From Phocaeicola_A sp036804505 (lineage in GTDB: Bacteria > Bacteroidota > Bacteroidia > Bacteroidales > Bacteroidaceae): 64,000 nt of DNA. The stretch lies in contig DAIRSI010000003.1 in assembly GCA_036804505.1 (NCBI GenBank), positions 117,690 to 181,689 of the forward strand, given 5' to 3'. Below the pieces are notes generated by a model. The model ran no database searches and was not told the origin of the DNA. It was given only the letters and a program-made list of their open reading frames with translations. The position numbers and the translations under genes were made by a program. Shown here in pieces: positions 42,286 through 51,114 of this stretch (positions within the stretch are counted from its first letter, which is position 1; the number at the start of each line of letters is the position of its first letter).

Positions 42286-44103
42286 ATGAAGTCGAAGTAT
42301 TCTGTAGTAAGGACTTTCAGAAACGGAGTCGCACCAGCACTCACTTGGAATCAAAAATGGATTTTTGTTGATAAAGACTTGAATCGCATCAATGATTACC
42401 AATATATCAGCATGGATCCTGTTCTAAGAAATGGTATATACTATGTACGTATCGGAGACCATAAATATGGTGCGGCTTGTTATGATGGGAAACCTATTAT
42501 TGACGAATGGTTTGATTATCCAATACATTTTGAAAATGGTTTTGCTCAATGCTGTAGATTACATTTGGATGAGAATGGCGATGAAATAAAACTTTCTAAC
42601 GGACAGCCTCTATATGACTATGGAATTTTGGGCTTAGACGGGAAATACCTATTCCCTCTTATTTTTTCTACTCTCAATTGGAATGATTATAAGGAGAAAA
42701 ATTGTTGGTTTGCCGAAGATGATAACTTTTGTTATCTTCTATTTAGAGATGGAAGCAAGCGTACATATAGAAAAAGCTGTAAGGAGTTAGATGGACTGTT
42801 ATGTCGAATTCCACCAAAGGAATATAATAACAATATAACTGAGGATGATATTGAAAACACTTATCATCCTCAAGTACTGTTTTCTGAGAATTATACGATT
42901 TTCAATGTCTCAAAATATTTTGCAGCTCTTACTAATTGGACAGGAGAATGGGCATATCCTTTACACTTCTACTATAGAGATACTGATGCAGTAATAGACG
43001 TTAAAAAATTATACAAGAAAGGATCTATTATACGATGCGGATCTATTATGGAGGTAACTGACAAGTTATTACGTCCAGTATGCAAAACAAGATTTCTTAT
43101 AGCTTCAAGAGGTTTTTATTCTCGTCATAATTGGGACACAAGGTATATTCGAAATGAGGTAGATTACAAACCTATTGATTTTTCGGATTTCGTTATACAT
43201 CCAAATGCTTGTTTTGTAGTTTTAGATGTTATGAGCTATGCAAACATGAATCAAGTATTGTTACTTAATATACCTTATGGTGCTGCCGCCCTAGCGAAAA
43301 AGCATAAACTCAAGATGAGTAATATAAAACCAATAGACAAAGATGGAATAGACTTAAAAACATCTGCGAAGAAAGATTTCCAAGACAAAATGAATAAATC
43401 AATTCATGGTTATTCATTATCAAATTGCTGGTTAGATAAGATGTACCAGCCTATTGGTCTTTCAATTGAAATGCAACCTGTAACATTTGAAAAAGATTAT
43501 ACGGCTACAAAATTCGACTATATCGATACATATAGTGCTGATTATGAATGGAACGAACAATATTATATGAAAAAGGCAGATTTTAATATTAACGTAGTTG
43601 TTGGTGATATTACCAAAATGCAAGTTGATGCAATTGTCAATGCTGCCAATACTTCATTATTAGGTGGTGGCGGAGTAGATGGTGCAATCCATAGAGCTGC
43701 TGGAAAAGAGTTGTTAGAAGAATGTAAATTACTTAATGGCTGTAGTACAGGTGAAAGTAAGATGACAAATGGCTATAACTTACAATGTAAAAATATTATT
43801 CATACTGTCGGTCCTATATGGAAAGATGGTAAAAGTGAAGAAGCAAAACTATTGGCTTCTTGTTATAATACTTGTATGAAGCTAGCTGAAAAGAATAATC
43901 TAAAAAGTATAGCTTTTCCATGCATAAGCACTGGAGTATACAATTATCCAAAGGTGGAAGCTGCGGAGATTGCCATATCAACAATTTATGCTCATTTAAA
44001 ATACGAAAAGTATAAAGGTGAAATATATTTTTGTTGCTTTAACCAAGAAGATGCCAAAATTTACAAAGTCATTCTTTCGCAGTTTATGTCTTTTGAAAGT
44101 TAG
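42286..44103 (+). CDS. WG-repeat protein fused to macro domain
   Basis: A protein of 605 residues. The N-terminal 150 or so residues resemble WG repeats (KWIFVDKDLNRINDYQYI...KYGAACYDGKPIIDEWFDYP...YGILGLDGKYLFP). The middle is unassigned. The C-terminal macro domain (about 435-600) has VVGDITKMQVDAIVNAAN, LGGGGVDGAIHRAAG, IIHTVGPIWKDG and AFPCISTGVYNYP, the ADP-ribose binding and de-ADP-ribosylation pattern. It may reverse or read ADP-ribosylation, a modification used in conflict systems. WG-macro fusion is unusual in my experience. Co-transcribed with SIMPL and CpXC genes. Confidence 0.8.
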   Translation: MKSKYSVVRTFRNGVAPALTWNQKWIFVDKDLNRINDYQYISMDPVLRNGIYYVRIGDHKYGAACYDGKPIIDEWFDYPIHFENGFAQCCRLHLDENGDEIKLSNGQPLYDYGILGLDGKYLFPLIFSTLNWNDYKEKNCWFAEDDNFCYLLFRDGSKRTYRKSCKELDGLLCRIPPKEYNNNITEDDIENTYHPQVLFSENYTIFNVSKYFAALTNWTGEWAYPLHFYYRDTDAVIDVKKLYKKGSIIRCGSIMEVTDKLLRPVCKTRFLIASRGFYSRHNWDTRYIRNEVDYKPIDFSDFVIHPNACFVVLDVMSYANMNQVLLLNIPYGAAALAKKHKLKMSNIKPIDKDGIDLKTSAKKDFQDKMNKSIHGYSLSNCWLDKMYQPIGLSIEMQPVTFEKDYTATKFDYIDTYSADYEWNEQYYMKKADFNINVVVGDITKMQVDAIVNAANTSLLGGGGVDGAIHRAAGKELLEECKLLNGCSTGESKMTNGYNLQCKNIIHTVGPIWKDGKSEEAKLLASCYNTCMKLAEKNNLKSIAFPCISTGVYNYPKVEAAEIAISTIYAHLKYEKYKGEIYFCCFNQEDAKIYKVILSQFMSFES

Positions 44104-44150
44104 AATGATACTCTATAAAATTAGTATTTATCAAAAACAAATAACACTTT

Positions 44151-44810
44151 ATGTCCAGAATAATCAATGAAAAGTTTACATGCATAAATTGCCATGTAGA
44201 AAGCGACTTTAAGATGTATAAATCGGTCAACGTAAGTCTTGATCCAGAGCTGAAGGATAAGGTAATAAGTGGAGAGATATTTAAATGGACTTGTCCAAAT
44301 TGTGGTGAAACACTATACATTCACTATGACCTTCTATATCATGATATGGAAAATGAATTCATGATATACTATTCTCCTAATAATTGCGAGCAATTAAATA
44401 AAGATGTTACTAATAGTTGCAGAGACTTAAAAGGAATGCAAGGAAAAATTTATAGGACAGTTGACAGCATGAATCGCCTAATTGAAAAGATTAATATTTT
44501 AGAGGAGGGCTTAAATGATATTGCTATAGAATTTGGAAAATTGATGTTGAAAGTTGATAAGAACAACGAAATTCCCAATGATTGTGATTTGTATTTCGAA
44601 AGATGTATTACAGTTAAGGGTGAAGATACTAAGCAATTATTGTTCAGATTATTCAAAGAAGAAAAGTTGCAGAAAGAAATGATAGTTATTCAAAGTGATG
44701 CTTATAATAACTATTTGGATTATGTATCCAAAGACAATCGCTTTGCCCTTCATTCATTATGTGATACAATTAATGAGAAGTGGATAATGAATAAATTTAA
44801 ATCCATGTAA
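44151..44810 (+). CDS. CpXC-type zinc-ribbon protein
   Basis: A protein of 219 residues. Cys11-x2-Cys14 and Cys48-x2-Cys51 (TCPNCG) form the zinc site, and the following LYIHYDLLYHD fits the CpXC domain. The rest is helical, with a coiled-coil stretch (about 95-135). It is the last gene of the second cargo operon, followed only 29 bases later by the stop of the convergent M23 gene, so the two transcripts face each other. Function unknown; CpXC proteins appear in many accessory loci. Confidence 0.7.
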   Translation: MSRIINEKFTCINCHVESDFKMYKSVNVSLDPELKDKVISGEIFKWTCPNCGETLYIHYDLLYHDMENEFMIYYSPNNCEQLNKDVTNSCRDLKGMQGKIYRTVDSMNRLIEKINILEEGLNDIAIEFGKLMLKVDKNNEIPNDCDLYFERCITVKGEDTKQLLFRLFKEEKLQKEMIVIQSDAYNNYLDYVSKDNRFALHSLCDTINEKWIMNKFKSM

Positions 44811-44839
44811 ATAGAAAAGCGTGGGCACTTCAAACTTAA

Positions 44840-45490
44840 CTATCGCTTTGGTATGTTTGAATGAAGCTGTGTTGTTTCCATAATAAATTCAATCATAATG
44901 GTCGGATTAAAAACTCGACCATTTTGTTTTGTCACCAAATGCAAATGCTCACCAGAACTACGCCCTGTTGACCCAGTAACACCTATCACATCACCAGCTG
45001 ATACATTTCTTCCTTGAACTACCAAAATTTTTGAAAGATGACAATAGCTCACCCGAATATTACCATGACAAAGCACAACATATAAACCAGCACGACTGTC
45101 ACTACCTGTTTTCTCTACTACCCCAGGCAACATCGCCATCACATTATCATTCCTTGCATATAGATCCAATCCATTGTGAAGTGTGTGACCTTTACCGGAA
45201 ATAGGATCCTTTCTCCAACCAAAAGGTGAATTTACTTTTATCCGAAGTAATGGAAGCGAGACACATGATAGAGACAAACAACTAAGTGAAGTATCAGATG
45301 CAACATCTTTATCATCCATCACATCACTATCATCCGAATCAATCTCTGAGTGTAACGGTGAATTATCACTTCCTGCAACCTGCTCAATTTTCTGACGGGG
45401 AGAAACTAAACCTATCGTGTTGAACTGTGCAAATGATGGTATGACATTCATAACCATTATCCCCAATATTATAATCGAAATTTTCTTCAT
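44840..45490 (-). CDS. Secreted M23 peptidase
   Basis: A protein of 216 residues on the minus strand. The signal peptide (about 1-22, ending SFAQ) favours the start at 45490 over the longer frame to 45523. The M23 domain (about 95-210) has an intact site: HNGLD for the first zinc ligands, YCHL, and EHLHLVTK (HxH). It should cut peptidoglycan cross-bridges in the periplasm. It is the only protein-coding gene on the minus strand in the window and lies between the cargo and the second accessory operon. It may help the channel cross the wall or be unrelated cargo. Confidence 0.88.
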   Translation of the reverse strand: MKKISIIILGIMVMNVIPSFAQFNTIGLVSPRQKIEQVAGSDNSPLHSEIDSDDSDVMDDKDVASDTSLSCLSLSCVSLPLLRIKVNSPFGWRKDPISGKGHTLHNGLDLYARNDNVMAMLPGVVEKTGSDSRAGLYVVLCHGNIRVSYCHLSKILVVQGRNVSAGDVIGVTGSTGRSSGEHLHLVTKQNGRVFNPTIMIEFIMETTQLHSNIPKR

Positions 45491-45495
45491 AGCTG

Positions 45496-45503
45496 CAAAA
45501 GTA
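45496..45503 (-). promoter_or_regulatory. Minus-strand promoter -7 candidate
   Basis: Read on the minus strand, TACTTTTG matches TAnnTTTG, and TTTG motifs lie upstream. Transcription would start very near 45490, the predicted ATG, leaving almost no leader. Either the message is leaderless or the true promoter is elsewhere. Confidence 0.35.
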
Positions 45504-45669
45504 AACAAAGCTTTTGAGCACAAATAATTATCGATAACTGTACGGTCTAACTATAACAAAGAATAAGCTGAAAGTATTATTATATCGCAGTAATCATACT
45601 ATAAGCATAATACTATTTAAAACGTTTCTCAAAGCTCTGAGCATATTCTTTTATCTCATTAAACCTGTA

Positions 45670-45677
45670 TAACTTTG
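45670..45677 (+). promoter_or_regulatory. Promoter -7 element of the accessory operon
   Basis: TAACTTTG is a perfect TAnnTTTG match 36 bases before the first gene of the 16-kb operon. No clear -33 TTTG is seen at the best spacing. This is the only good candidate in the 45491-45712 gap. Confidence 0.5.
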
Positions 45678-45712
45678 AATTTGAGAATATCAAATTTATC
45701 AAATAACAAAGT

Positions 45713-46468
45713 ATGAAAAGTAGTACATTTTACGAGAACGAAGTACCTTATGAAATCCTCGAAAAGTTCGGTCTGACGCATGAGATGATAGAAGACTTGC
45801 CCATGTTCGCATTGGAGGATATAGCTCAAGGACGACCATCTCCATTGCTTCCATTGCGAGTAACGGATGAACAAGGACATATCCAACAGAACTATTCTCG
45901 CTTTGCCCTCGTTCGATTGGATGATAACAAAGTGGATGTGATGTTTTATCCGGCATTAGAGTATGCTCCTCTTGACCATTTCACAAATGAACAACAGAAT
46001 CTGCTCAGAAATGGAAAAGCAATCATGGCAGATATTACTATGCCTGATGGTAAAGTGCTGAAGTCTTTTGTTCAGATCGATTCAGAAACAAATCAAGTCA
46101 TGGCCGTTCCATCTCCTGTTATTGGGAAAAACATTCAGGTTGTATCTGATGAGCTAAGTCTTGGAAGTAGTGAAATTCAAACTATTCAAAAAGGAGACCC
46201 ACTTACTTTTATTTCCGATGACCAGATGGTAACAGTTGGTATTGACCTTCATTCACAGGTAGGACTTCGTTTTGCCGGTGGTGACGGACAGAAATGGAAG
46301 GAAGAAGGTAAACGAGAATGGGATAAATACACCTTCGGCTGTTATGGCTGTTGGATAATGGACGATAACGGTTGCCTAAGCTATGTTCCGGAAGAAGAAT
46401 ATACTGATGAGCTGTGGAACGAGCAGAAGAAGATGGGTGAACGTAATGTCGTCAACCAAAGAAAGTAA
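45713..46468 (+). CDS. DUF4099/DUF3945 domain protein
   Basis: A protein of 251 residues. The N-terminal 75 or so residues match DUF4099 (VPYEILEKFGLTHEMIEDLPMFALEDIAQGRPSPLLPLR). A DUF3945-like segment follows (about 90-150: FTNEQQNLLRNGKAIMADI...DGKVLKSFVQIDSETNQVMAVP). The last 70 residues include a YGCWIMDDNGCLSY motif. These domains are found in Bacteroidetes transfer and topoisomerase-like proteins. It is the first gene of the second accessory operon. Probably a DNA-processing or recipient-side factor; the exact role is unknown. Confidence 0.8.
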   Translation: MKSSTFYENEVPYEILEKFGLTHEMIEDLPMFALEDIAQGRPSPLLPLRVTDEQGHIQQNYSRFALVRLDDNKVDVMFYPALEYAPLDHFTNEQQNLLRNGKAIMADITMPDGKVLKSFVQIDSETNQVMAVPSPVIGKNIQVVSDELSLGSSEIQTIQKGDPLTFISDDQMVTVGIDLHSQVGLRFAGGDGQKWKEEGKREWDKYTFGCYGCWIMDDNGCLSYVPEEEYTDELWNEQKKMGERNVVNQRK

Positions 46469-46490
46469 TCAACCTTACAAAATACAAATA

Positions 46491-46715
46491 ATGGCTAAAC
46501 AAAAATATTACCCAGAGGAAGTGCTCATCGAGATGATGCAACAAGGAGAAATCGGTTGGCTGGAATATGTCAACCGATTCAGTGAAGAATGGCAGAATGA
46601 GTTTGAAGACTATTGCCGAGAAAATGGTCTTGCCATAAATAACGAAAGTGCCGAACAGTTCGTGCATTCAAAATCGGAAGAACTAGAAGAAGCTCTCAGC
46701 AATGGCGATGCATAA
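46491..46715 (+). CDS. Small acidic hypothetical protein
   Basis: An acidic helical protein of 74 residues (MAKQKYYPEEVLIEMMQQGEIGWLEYVNRFSEEWQ). The longer frame to 46383 runs into the preceding gene, so ATG 46491, which lies 22 bases after its stop, is preferred. It contains a WxxEFEDYCRENGL-like helix found near such DUF4099 genes. No catalytic motif. Probably a small regulatory or stabilising partner. Confidence 0.65.
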   Translation: MAKQKYYPEEVLIEMMQQGEIGWLEYVNRFSEEWQNEFEDYCRENGLAINNESAEQFVHSKSEELEEALSNGDA

Positions 46716-46739
46716 GTATTAACACCCTAAAATCCTATT

Positions 46740-48287
46740 ATGGCGATTAGAAAAAATACCAATCCACGAGAAATGGACTTGCAACCTGAAATGCGTGATA
46801 TCCTCATGCGTAATGGGATGCAAGCACATATTATACCAGTTGGCGACGGTTATCAGTTAGCCGTTCAGGGTCATGATTCGCCGCTTATCACATACCCCAT
46901 CTCTCAGAAACAGATGCTTACGCTCACTGATTGGGGAACAGGCTTCGCCAACAAGAAAGCCTATAACGCCTTTGCCAGCATTGTAGAAAATGACTTCTAT
47001 ATGCCTAGAAACTTTGTGTCGGCACGCAATGCCAATGGACGTGTGGCCATGGGGCTACATGGTTACAGAATTGGAGCCGGTGAATATGGACGTATGGGAT
47101 ATCATCATAACTTTTTAGGTTGGACTCCACGTCAGCAGGAAGGATTCCATCTTCGGCGTGTAGGTGGACAGATGTTCTATGCCGGTGCTCCAATGGTGGC
47201 AGAACGACCCGATGGAAGGCTCAAACCGGGCGAACTTCGCTCTGGAGATTATGGTTTTTATTGGAAAGGTCAACAGGCAGTACAACCACAAGCTGATGTA
47301 CTTCAAAGTTTGCAAGCCGTCGTTATTCCGCAAGAGAACCGACCAAGAAATATGGAATCCGCCAAGCCCTATAAAGAACTGATTACATCACCTGTATATT
47401 TCTCCAATGAGAAATGGCAGGAATGTCTTACATCTCATGGCATCATCTTGGATGAAAAGAACAAGACGCTCACCATACAGTCAACAGCATCAAATAGTGA
47501 TATGATATATGATGTCATCGATGAAGAGTTGAAAGTCCTTGCAAGTAATGATGTGAAAACGCTTCCTATAGACAAACGTCTTGAAACACTGAACAACATT
47601 ATCAAAGGTGATTTTTCTGAAAAGATCACGATGGATACATTGAACAGCAAAGAACAGCTATCCATCCAACTTCGTCCTGAAGTTCAGCATGAATTGGATG
47701 CCAGACTGCAACCTGTATTAGAGAATAATCACGTTGAAGAATCATCCTTGAATCAAGCCCCTATCGATCGTAATATCGGTGTGGTTGATGGTAGAGAACT
47801 GCAAGAGAATAAAGGATGGTTCCGTGAGGGAGCACATGGTCGTGAAGTGGAGGTTGGTGAAATCAGTGTACAACCATCAGAAGAACAAGGAAAGTTCAAG
47901 ATGACAGCCGTCATCAATGGCGAACATATCACCCATGAGATTACGCAGAAGCAGTATGATAAGTTCATGGCTGTGGATGACTATCACCGTATGAAACTAT
48001 TTTCAAAAGTATTTTCGGAAGTCGATATGAAAGGACGTGGCGACGGTGTAGGTCTCGGAGTAAAAATAAGCGCAGCTCTTCTTGCCGGTGTTGCCGTCGT
48101 TGGCGAACTGGGAAGAGGAATAAGTGGTCCACCTGAGTTCTATGAGGAGCATCACCACCATCGAGGGCCAGACGTACATCCTTATTTTAAGCCAGGAGTA
48201 GATACGCCAATGGACGTGGCCGCAAGAAATTATGAAGCTGCCGCCAATGCAGATGCCATGCAGCATGAGCTTCATCATGGTATGTAA
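46740..48287 (+). CDS. Conserved-looking hypothetical transfer protein with one membrane helix
   Basis: A protein of 515 residues without a signal peptide. The N-terminal half is rich in Gly, Arg and aromatic residues (SARNANGRVAMGLHGYRIGAGEYGRMGYHHNFLGW, about 95-130). The middle is mixed alpha/beta, and one hydrophobic helix lies near 436-456 (GVKISAALLAGVAVVGELGRG). The C-terminus is His-rich. I do not recognise the family. It lies between the DUF4099 and primase genes. Perhaps an inner-membrane transfer component. Confidence 0.6.
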   Translation: MAIRKNTNPREMDLQPEMRDILMRNGMQAHIIPVGDGYQLAVQGHDSPLITYPISQKQMLTLTDWGTGFANKKAYNAFASIVENDFYMPRNFVSARNANGRVAMGLHGYRIGAGEYGRMGYHHNFLGWTPRQQEGFHLRRVGGQMFYAGAPMVAERPDGRLKPGELRSGDYGFYWKGQQAVQPQADVLQSLQAVVIPQENRPRNMESAKPYKELITSPVYFSNEKWQECLTSHGIILDEKNKTLTIQSTASNSDMIYDVIDEELKVLASNDVKTLPIDKRLETLNNIIKGDFSEKITMDTLNSKEQLSIQLRPEVQHELDARLQPVLENNHVEESSLNQAPIDRNIGVVDGRELQENKGWFREGAHGREVEVGEISVQPSEEQGKFKMTAVINGEHITHEITQKQYDKFMAVDDYHRMKLFSKVFSEVDMKGRGDGVGLGVKISAALLAGVAVVGELGRGISGPPEFYEEHHHHRGPDVHPYFKPGVDTPMDVAARNYEAAANADAMQHELHHGM

Positions 48288-48306
48288 CAATAAACAAGAA
48301 TCACTA

Positions 48307-49908
48307 ATGAATGAATTAAAATATGATGACTTCCTTCGTCGCATCAATATCCAAGATGTATTGAAAGATGCCGGCTACCAACTTAACCGCAAGGATGGTA
48401 TCCGCTATCCTTCATATGTTAGACTTGACAGTAACGGCAAACGCATAAAAGGTGATAAGTTTATTGTCACCGCCAATGGTATGTGTTGCTTTCAGCCACC
48501 AGCACAAAAGAACTATAATGTAATCGGATTTATCAAAGAGCATCCAACACTCTTTCCGGACTACATACCAAGTATGTCAGTAGATAAGTTGGTGAATGTG
48601 GTCTGTAACCGTCTTCTCAATAATCCTATTGAGTATAACCAACCAAGAAAAGAGCAAAAGGATTATACACCTAAAGTCTTTAGCATTAAAGATTATGAGT
48701 GTCTTGACTTTAACCGTTACAATTTTGCCTCCCAAAAGCCATTCTATAGTTTCTTCAAGCCAAGAGGTATCAATCGTGATACCCAAAAAGCATTTGGCTA
48801 TAACTTTATGATTGCTATCAAAGAAGCCTCTAACGGACAAACATATACCAACCTTGTCTTTCCACTTAGAAAGCCATCAGACCTATCTACCATTGTAGGG
48901 TTGGAAGAACGAAGCCGTCCTGATAAAGAAGGCAGGACTAGCTACAAGGGAATGGCAGCAGGAAGTAATGCTACAGAAGGCATGTGGATAGCATCCCCCT
49001 CTAAAACCGAACTTTCAAAAGTCAAAGATGTCTATTGGTTTGAAAGTGCGTTCGATGCTATGGCATTCTATCAGATTCAGAGAGAGCAAATGAATAATGC
49101 GCAACAGCTTGGCAAAAAGGAAACTGACAGATTAGCAAGAGCCTGTTTCATTAGTACAGGAGGTAATCCTAGTATGCATCAGTTCAAAGGAATGCTGGCA
49201 CAGACACAAACCGCAAACCATCATCTATGTTTCGATAGAGATGAAGCCGGGCGAACTTTCGCTTTTAACTTTCTTGTGGCAAACAATAATGCAGACGTGA
49301 AAGTCATGGCTCAAGGAGATTCAACAATCATTGAAGCTAACGGAGAAAAACATCTGATAAACTTCGCTGATAGAGACTTTAAATTGGAAGAAGTCGCAAA
49401 TAAACTTCACCTCAATATGGGTATGGTAAGTGACAAACTATCAGCCTATATGATGTCGCTACGTAATGACAGCATCTTTTCAGGTGATGAATGGCTATTG
49501 CCCAAAGACTTACTTGACCTGTATGGCAAGTATGAAAGTGATGCCGAGGAATATTATTCCTCTAAGCAAAGTGGTCTGGTATGCCAAGACGATTTATCAG
49601 ACATACGAAAAATTCTTGAAGAGAGCCATAAAGTATATTCCGATGCAATGCGAGCAGCCGTTGCTGAATTTCGTGCCTCACAGGACAAGAGAATATATTA
49701 CGAGCCATGCGACAAATCTTACAAAGATTGGAACGACCAATTGCTTGACAAGAAAGCCTATTCGCAAACCGATGAGATAGAGACAGCCTTTGATGACAAC
49801 GGCAATGATGTCGTTGTAAAACGTGAGGAAGAGTACGAAGAAAAAGATAAGAACGAGGAAGCCGAAGAGAGAGAGGAAGAAAAGAAACGCTCGTGGTTTC
49901 ATCGGTAA
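48307..49908 (+). CDS. Toprim primase-like protein (DUF3991-type)
   Basis: A protein of 533 residues. The N-terminal part (about 1-75) matches primase zinc-region-like folds without zinc ligands (YDDFLRRINIQDVLKDAGYQLNRKDG). The DUF3991-like and Toprim region (about 95-345) has the catalytic Glu in YWFESAFDAMAFY and the acidic HLCFDRDEAGRTFAF motif. The C-terminus is charged. The ORF extends to 48232, but ATG 48307 avoids a long overlap with the upstream gene. This is the transfer primase of the element, likely acting on the single strand in the recipient. It is the third primase-like gene in the window. Confidence 0.82.
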   Translation: MNELKYDDFLRRINIQDVLKDAGYQLNRKDGIRYPSYVRLDSNGKRIKGDKFIVTANGMCCFQPPAQKNYNVIGFIKEHPTLFPDYIPSMSVDKLVNVVCNRLLNNPIEYNQPRKEQKDYTPKVFSIKDYECLDFNRYNFASQKPFYSFFKPRGINRDTQKAFGYNFMIAIKEASNGQTYTNLVFPLRKPSDLSTIVGLEERSRPDKEGRTSYKGMAAGSNATEGMWIASPSKTELSKVKDVYWFESAFDAMAFYQIQREQMNNAQQLGKKETDRLARACFISTGGNPSMHQFKGMLAQTQTANHHLCFDRDEAGRTFAFNFLVANNNADVKVMAQGDSTIIEANGEKHLINFADRDFKLEEVANKLHLNMGMVSDKLSAYMMSLRNDSIFSGDEWLLPKDLLDLYGKYESDAEEYYSSKQSGLVCQDDLSDIRKILEESHKVYSDAMRAAVAEFRASQDKRIYYEPCDKSYKDWNDQLLDKKAYSQTDEIETAFDDNGNDVVVKREEEYEEKDKNEEAEEREEEKKRSWFHR

Positions 49909-49925
49909 CTGCAAAACGACAAAAG

Positions 49926-50414
49926 ATGCAACAAACACCCTTATTCCAAACCATACTTATCACTCCGCATTGGAAGCAGTTTGTAATAAATGAACTGCCT
50001 CTGCTATTGTTATGTATATCAGGACTCATCTATGCAGGAATGGATGGAATGCCATTTACTGAGTTTGTACTGATTATTGTTGGTATAATTTCCCTGATGT
50101 TACTCTATAGCTTCTGTTATCTGCGAAAAATCAAATATTTGATTGGCAGTGAACAGCTTGTGGTTGAACATGGCATCTTTCAGCGTAAAGTTGACTATTT
50201 GGAATTGTATCGTATTGTTGACTTTAACGAACATCAGACTTTCATGCAACAACTGTTTTCCATGAAGACTATAACCATCTTTTCGGGTGACAGGTCAACT
50301 CCAAGTTTAGATATTGTCGGAGTAAAAGCGAACAATCAAATCGTTCCCATGATAAGGGAAAGAGTCATCATCAGTCGTAGAAACAATTCAATATATGAAA
50401 TCACTAATCGCTAG
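49926..50414 (+). CDS. Membrane protein with bacterial PH-like (bPH_2) domain
   Basis: A protein of 162 residues. Two membrane helices (about 22-40 and 48-68) are followed by a PH-like domain (about 72-150) with YLIGSEQLVVEHGIFQRKVDYLELYRIVDFNEHQTFMQQLFSMKTITIFSGD, typical of the bPH_2/DUF304 family. ATG 49926 is preferred to the upstream GTG at 49893. Its end overlaps the next gene by 20 bases. It sits in the membrane with the PH domain in the cytoplasm. Its role in transfer is not known. Confidence 0.8.
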   Translation: MQQTPLFQTILITPHWKQFVINELPLLLLCISGLIYAGMDGMPFTEFVLIIVGIISLMLLYSFCYLRKIKYLIGSEQLVVEHGIFQRKVDYLELYRIVDFNEHQTFMQQLFSMKTITIFSGDRSTPSLDIVGVKANNQIVPMIRERVIISRRNNSIYEITNR

Positions 50415-51096
50415 AACAGTACTTATGGCTATATCCTTAGCAAGTGCAACGACCATTCAAGTAAAGGCCCAGATAGCAGCAACTAACCCGATGGAATATA
50501 TTGCTTTGGCAGAAGGTAATGAAGCCATTAACGGACAGATAGAAAAACAGATAAAAGGTCAGACAAAGACCGCATTGCTTCAAAACGCCATAGCAGCGGA
50601 GTTCAATCAGATGCATCAGTGGCAGAAGAAATATAACAGCTATCTCAAGACAGTAAATGGTTATGCTTCATCGCTGAAAGCATGTACACATTTGTATAAT
50701 GATGGCGTGCGCATCTTTATCACCCTATCGAAATTACGTAAGGCGGTCGGGAACAACCCACAAGGCATTGCAGCCTCCATCAGTATGAACAATCTATATA
50801 TCGAGACCGCTACAGAATTGGTATCCGTATATAATCTCCTGAAGGATGCAGTCGCCACCGGAGGTTCAGAGAATATGCTGACAGGAGCTGAACGATCACG
50901 TACCCTCTGGGCAATTAACGATAAGCTCAGTGACTTTCAAAAGAAGTTATCACGTCTCCACCTTAGTATCCGCTATTATACTATGAATGATGTGTGGAAC
51001 AATGCAACAGCCGGTATGCTTGACAGAGATAACGCAACGATTGCTCGCGATTCCTATTCCAGATGGCGAAGAGCGGCAGCCGTAGTGCAGGACTAA
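50395..51096 (+). CDS. Exported helical protein (paralogue family)
   Basis: A protein of 233 residues with a signal peptide (about 1-25, ending VKAQ) and a helical mature chain ending in RDSYSRWRRAAAVVQD. The pattern LSIRYYTMNDVWNNAT (about 195-210) matches VKYTSMADIWAEID in the next gene. Together with 14830, these form a small family of exported proteins with the same RWR-type ending. The start overlaps the PH gene. Probably periplasmic parts of the transfer apparatus. Confidence 0.65.
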   Translation: MKSLIARTVLMAISLASATTIQVKAQIAATNPMEYIALAEGNEAINGQIEKQIKGQTKTALLQNAIAAEFNQMHQWQKKYNSYLKTVNGYASSLKACTHLYNDGVRIFITLSKLRKAVGNNPQGIAASISMNNLYIETATELVSVYNLLKDAVATGGSENMLTGAERSRTLWAINDKLSDFQKKLSRLHLSIRYYTMNDVWNNATAGMLDRDNATIARDSYSRWRRAAAVVQD

Positions 51097-51114
51097 CACC
51101 TATACAATCCTAAT

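Noticed and set aside
46383..46490. Longer start for the 74-residue protein
   Set aside because: The extension overlaps the preceding gene in another frame; ATG 46491 gives normal operon spacing.
48232..48306. Longer start for the transfer primase
   Set aside because: It would overlap the upstream gene by 56 bases; ATG 48307 is followed by the conserved N-terminal region.
49562..50029. Minus-strand frame of 155 residues over the primase and PH genes
   Set aside because: It overlaps two well-supported plus-strand genes and shows no motif.
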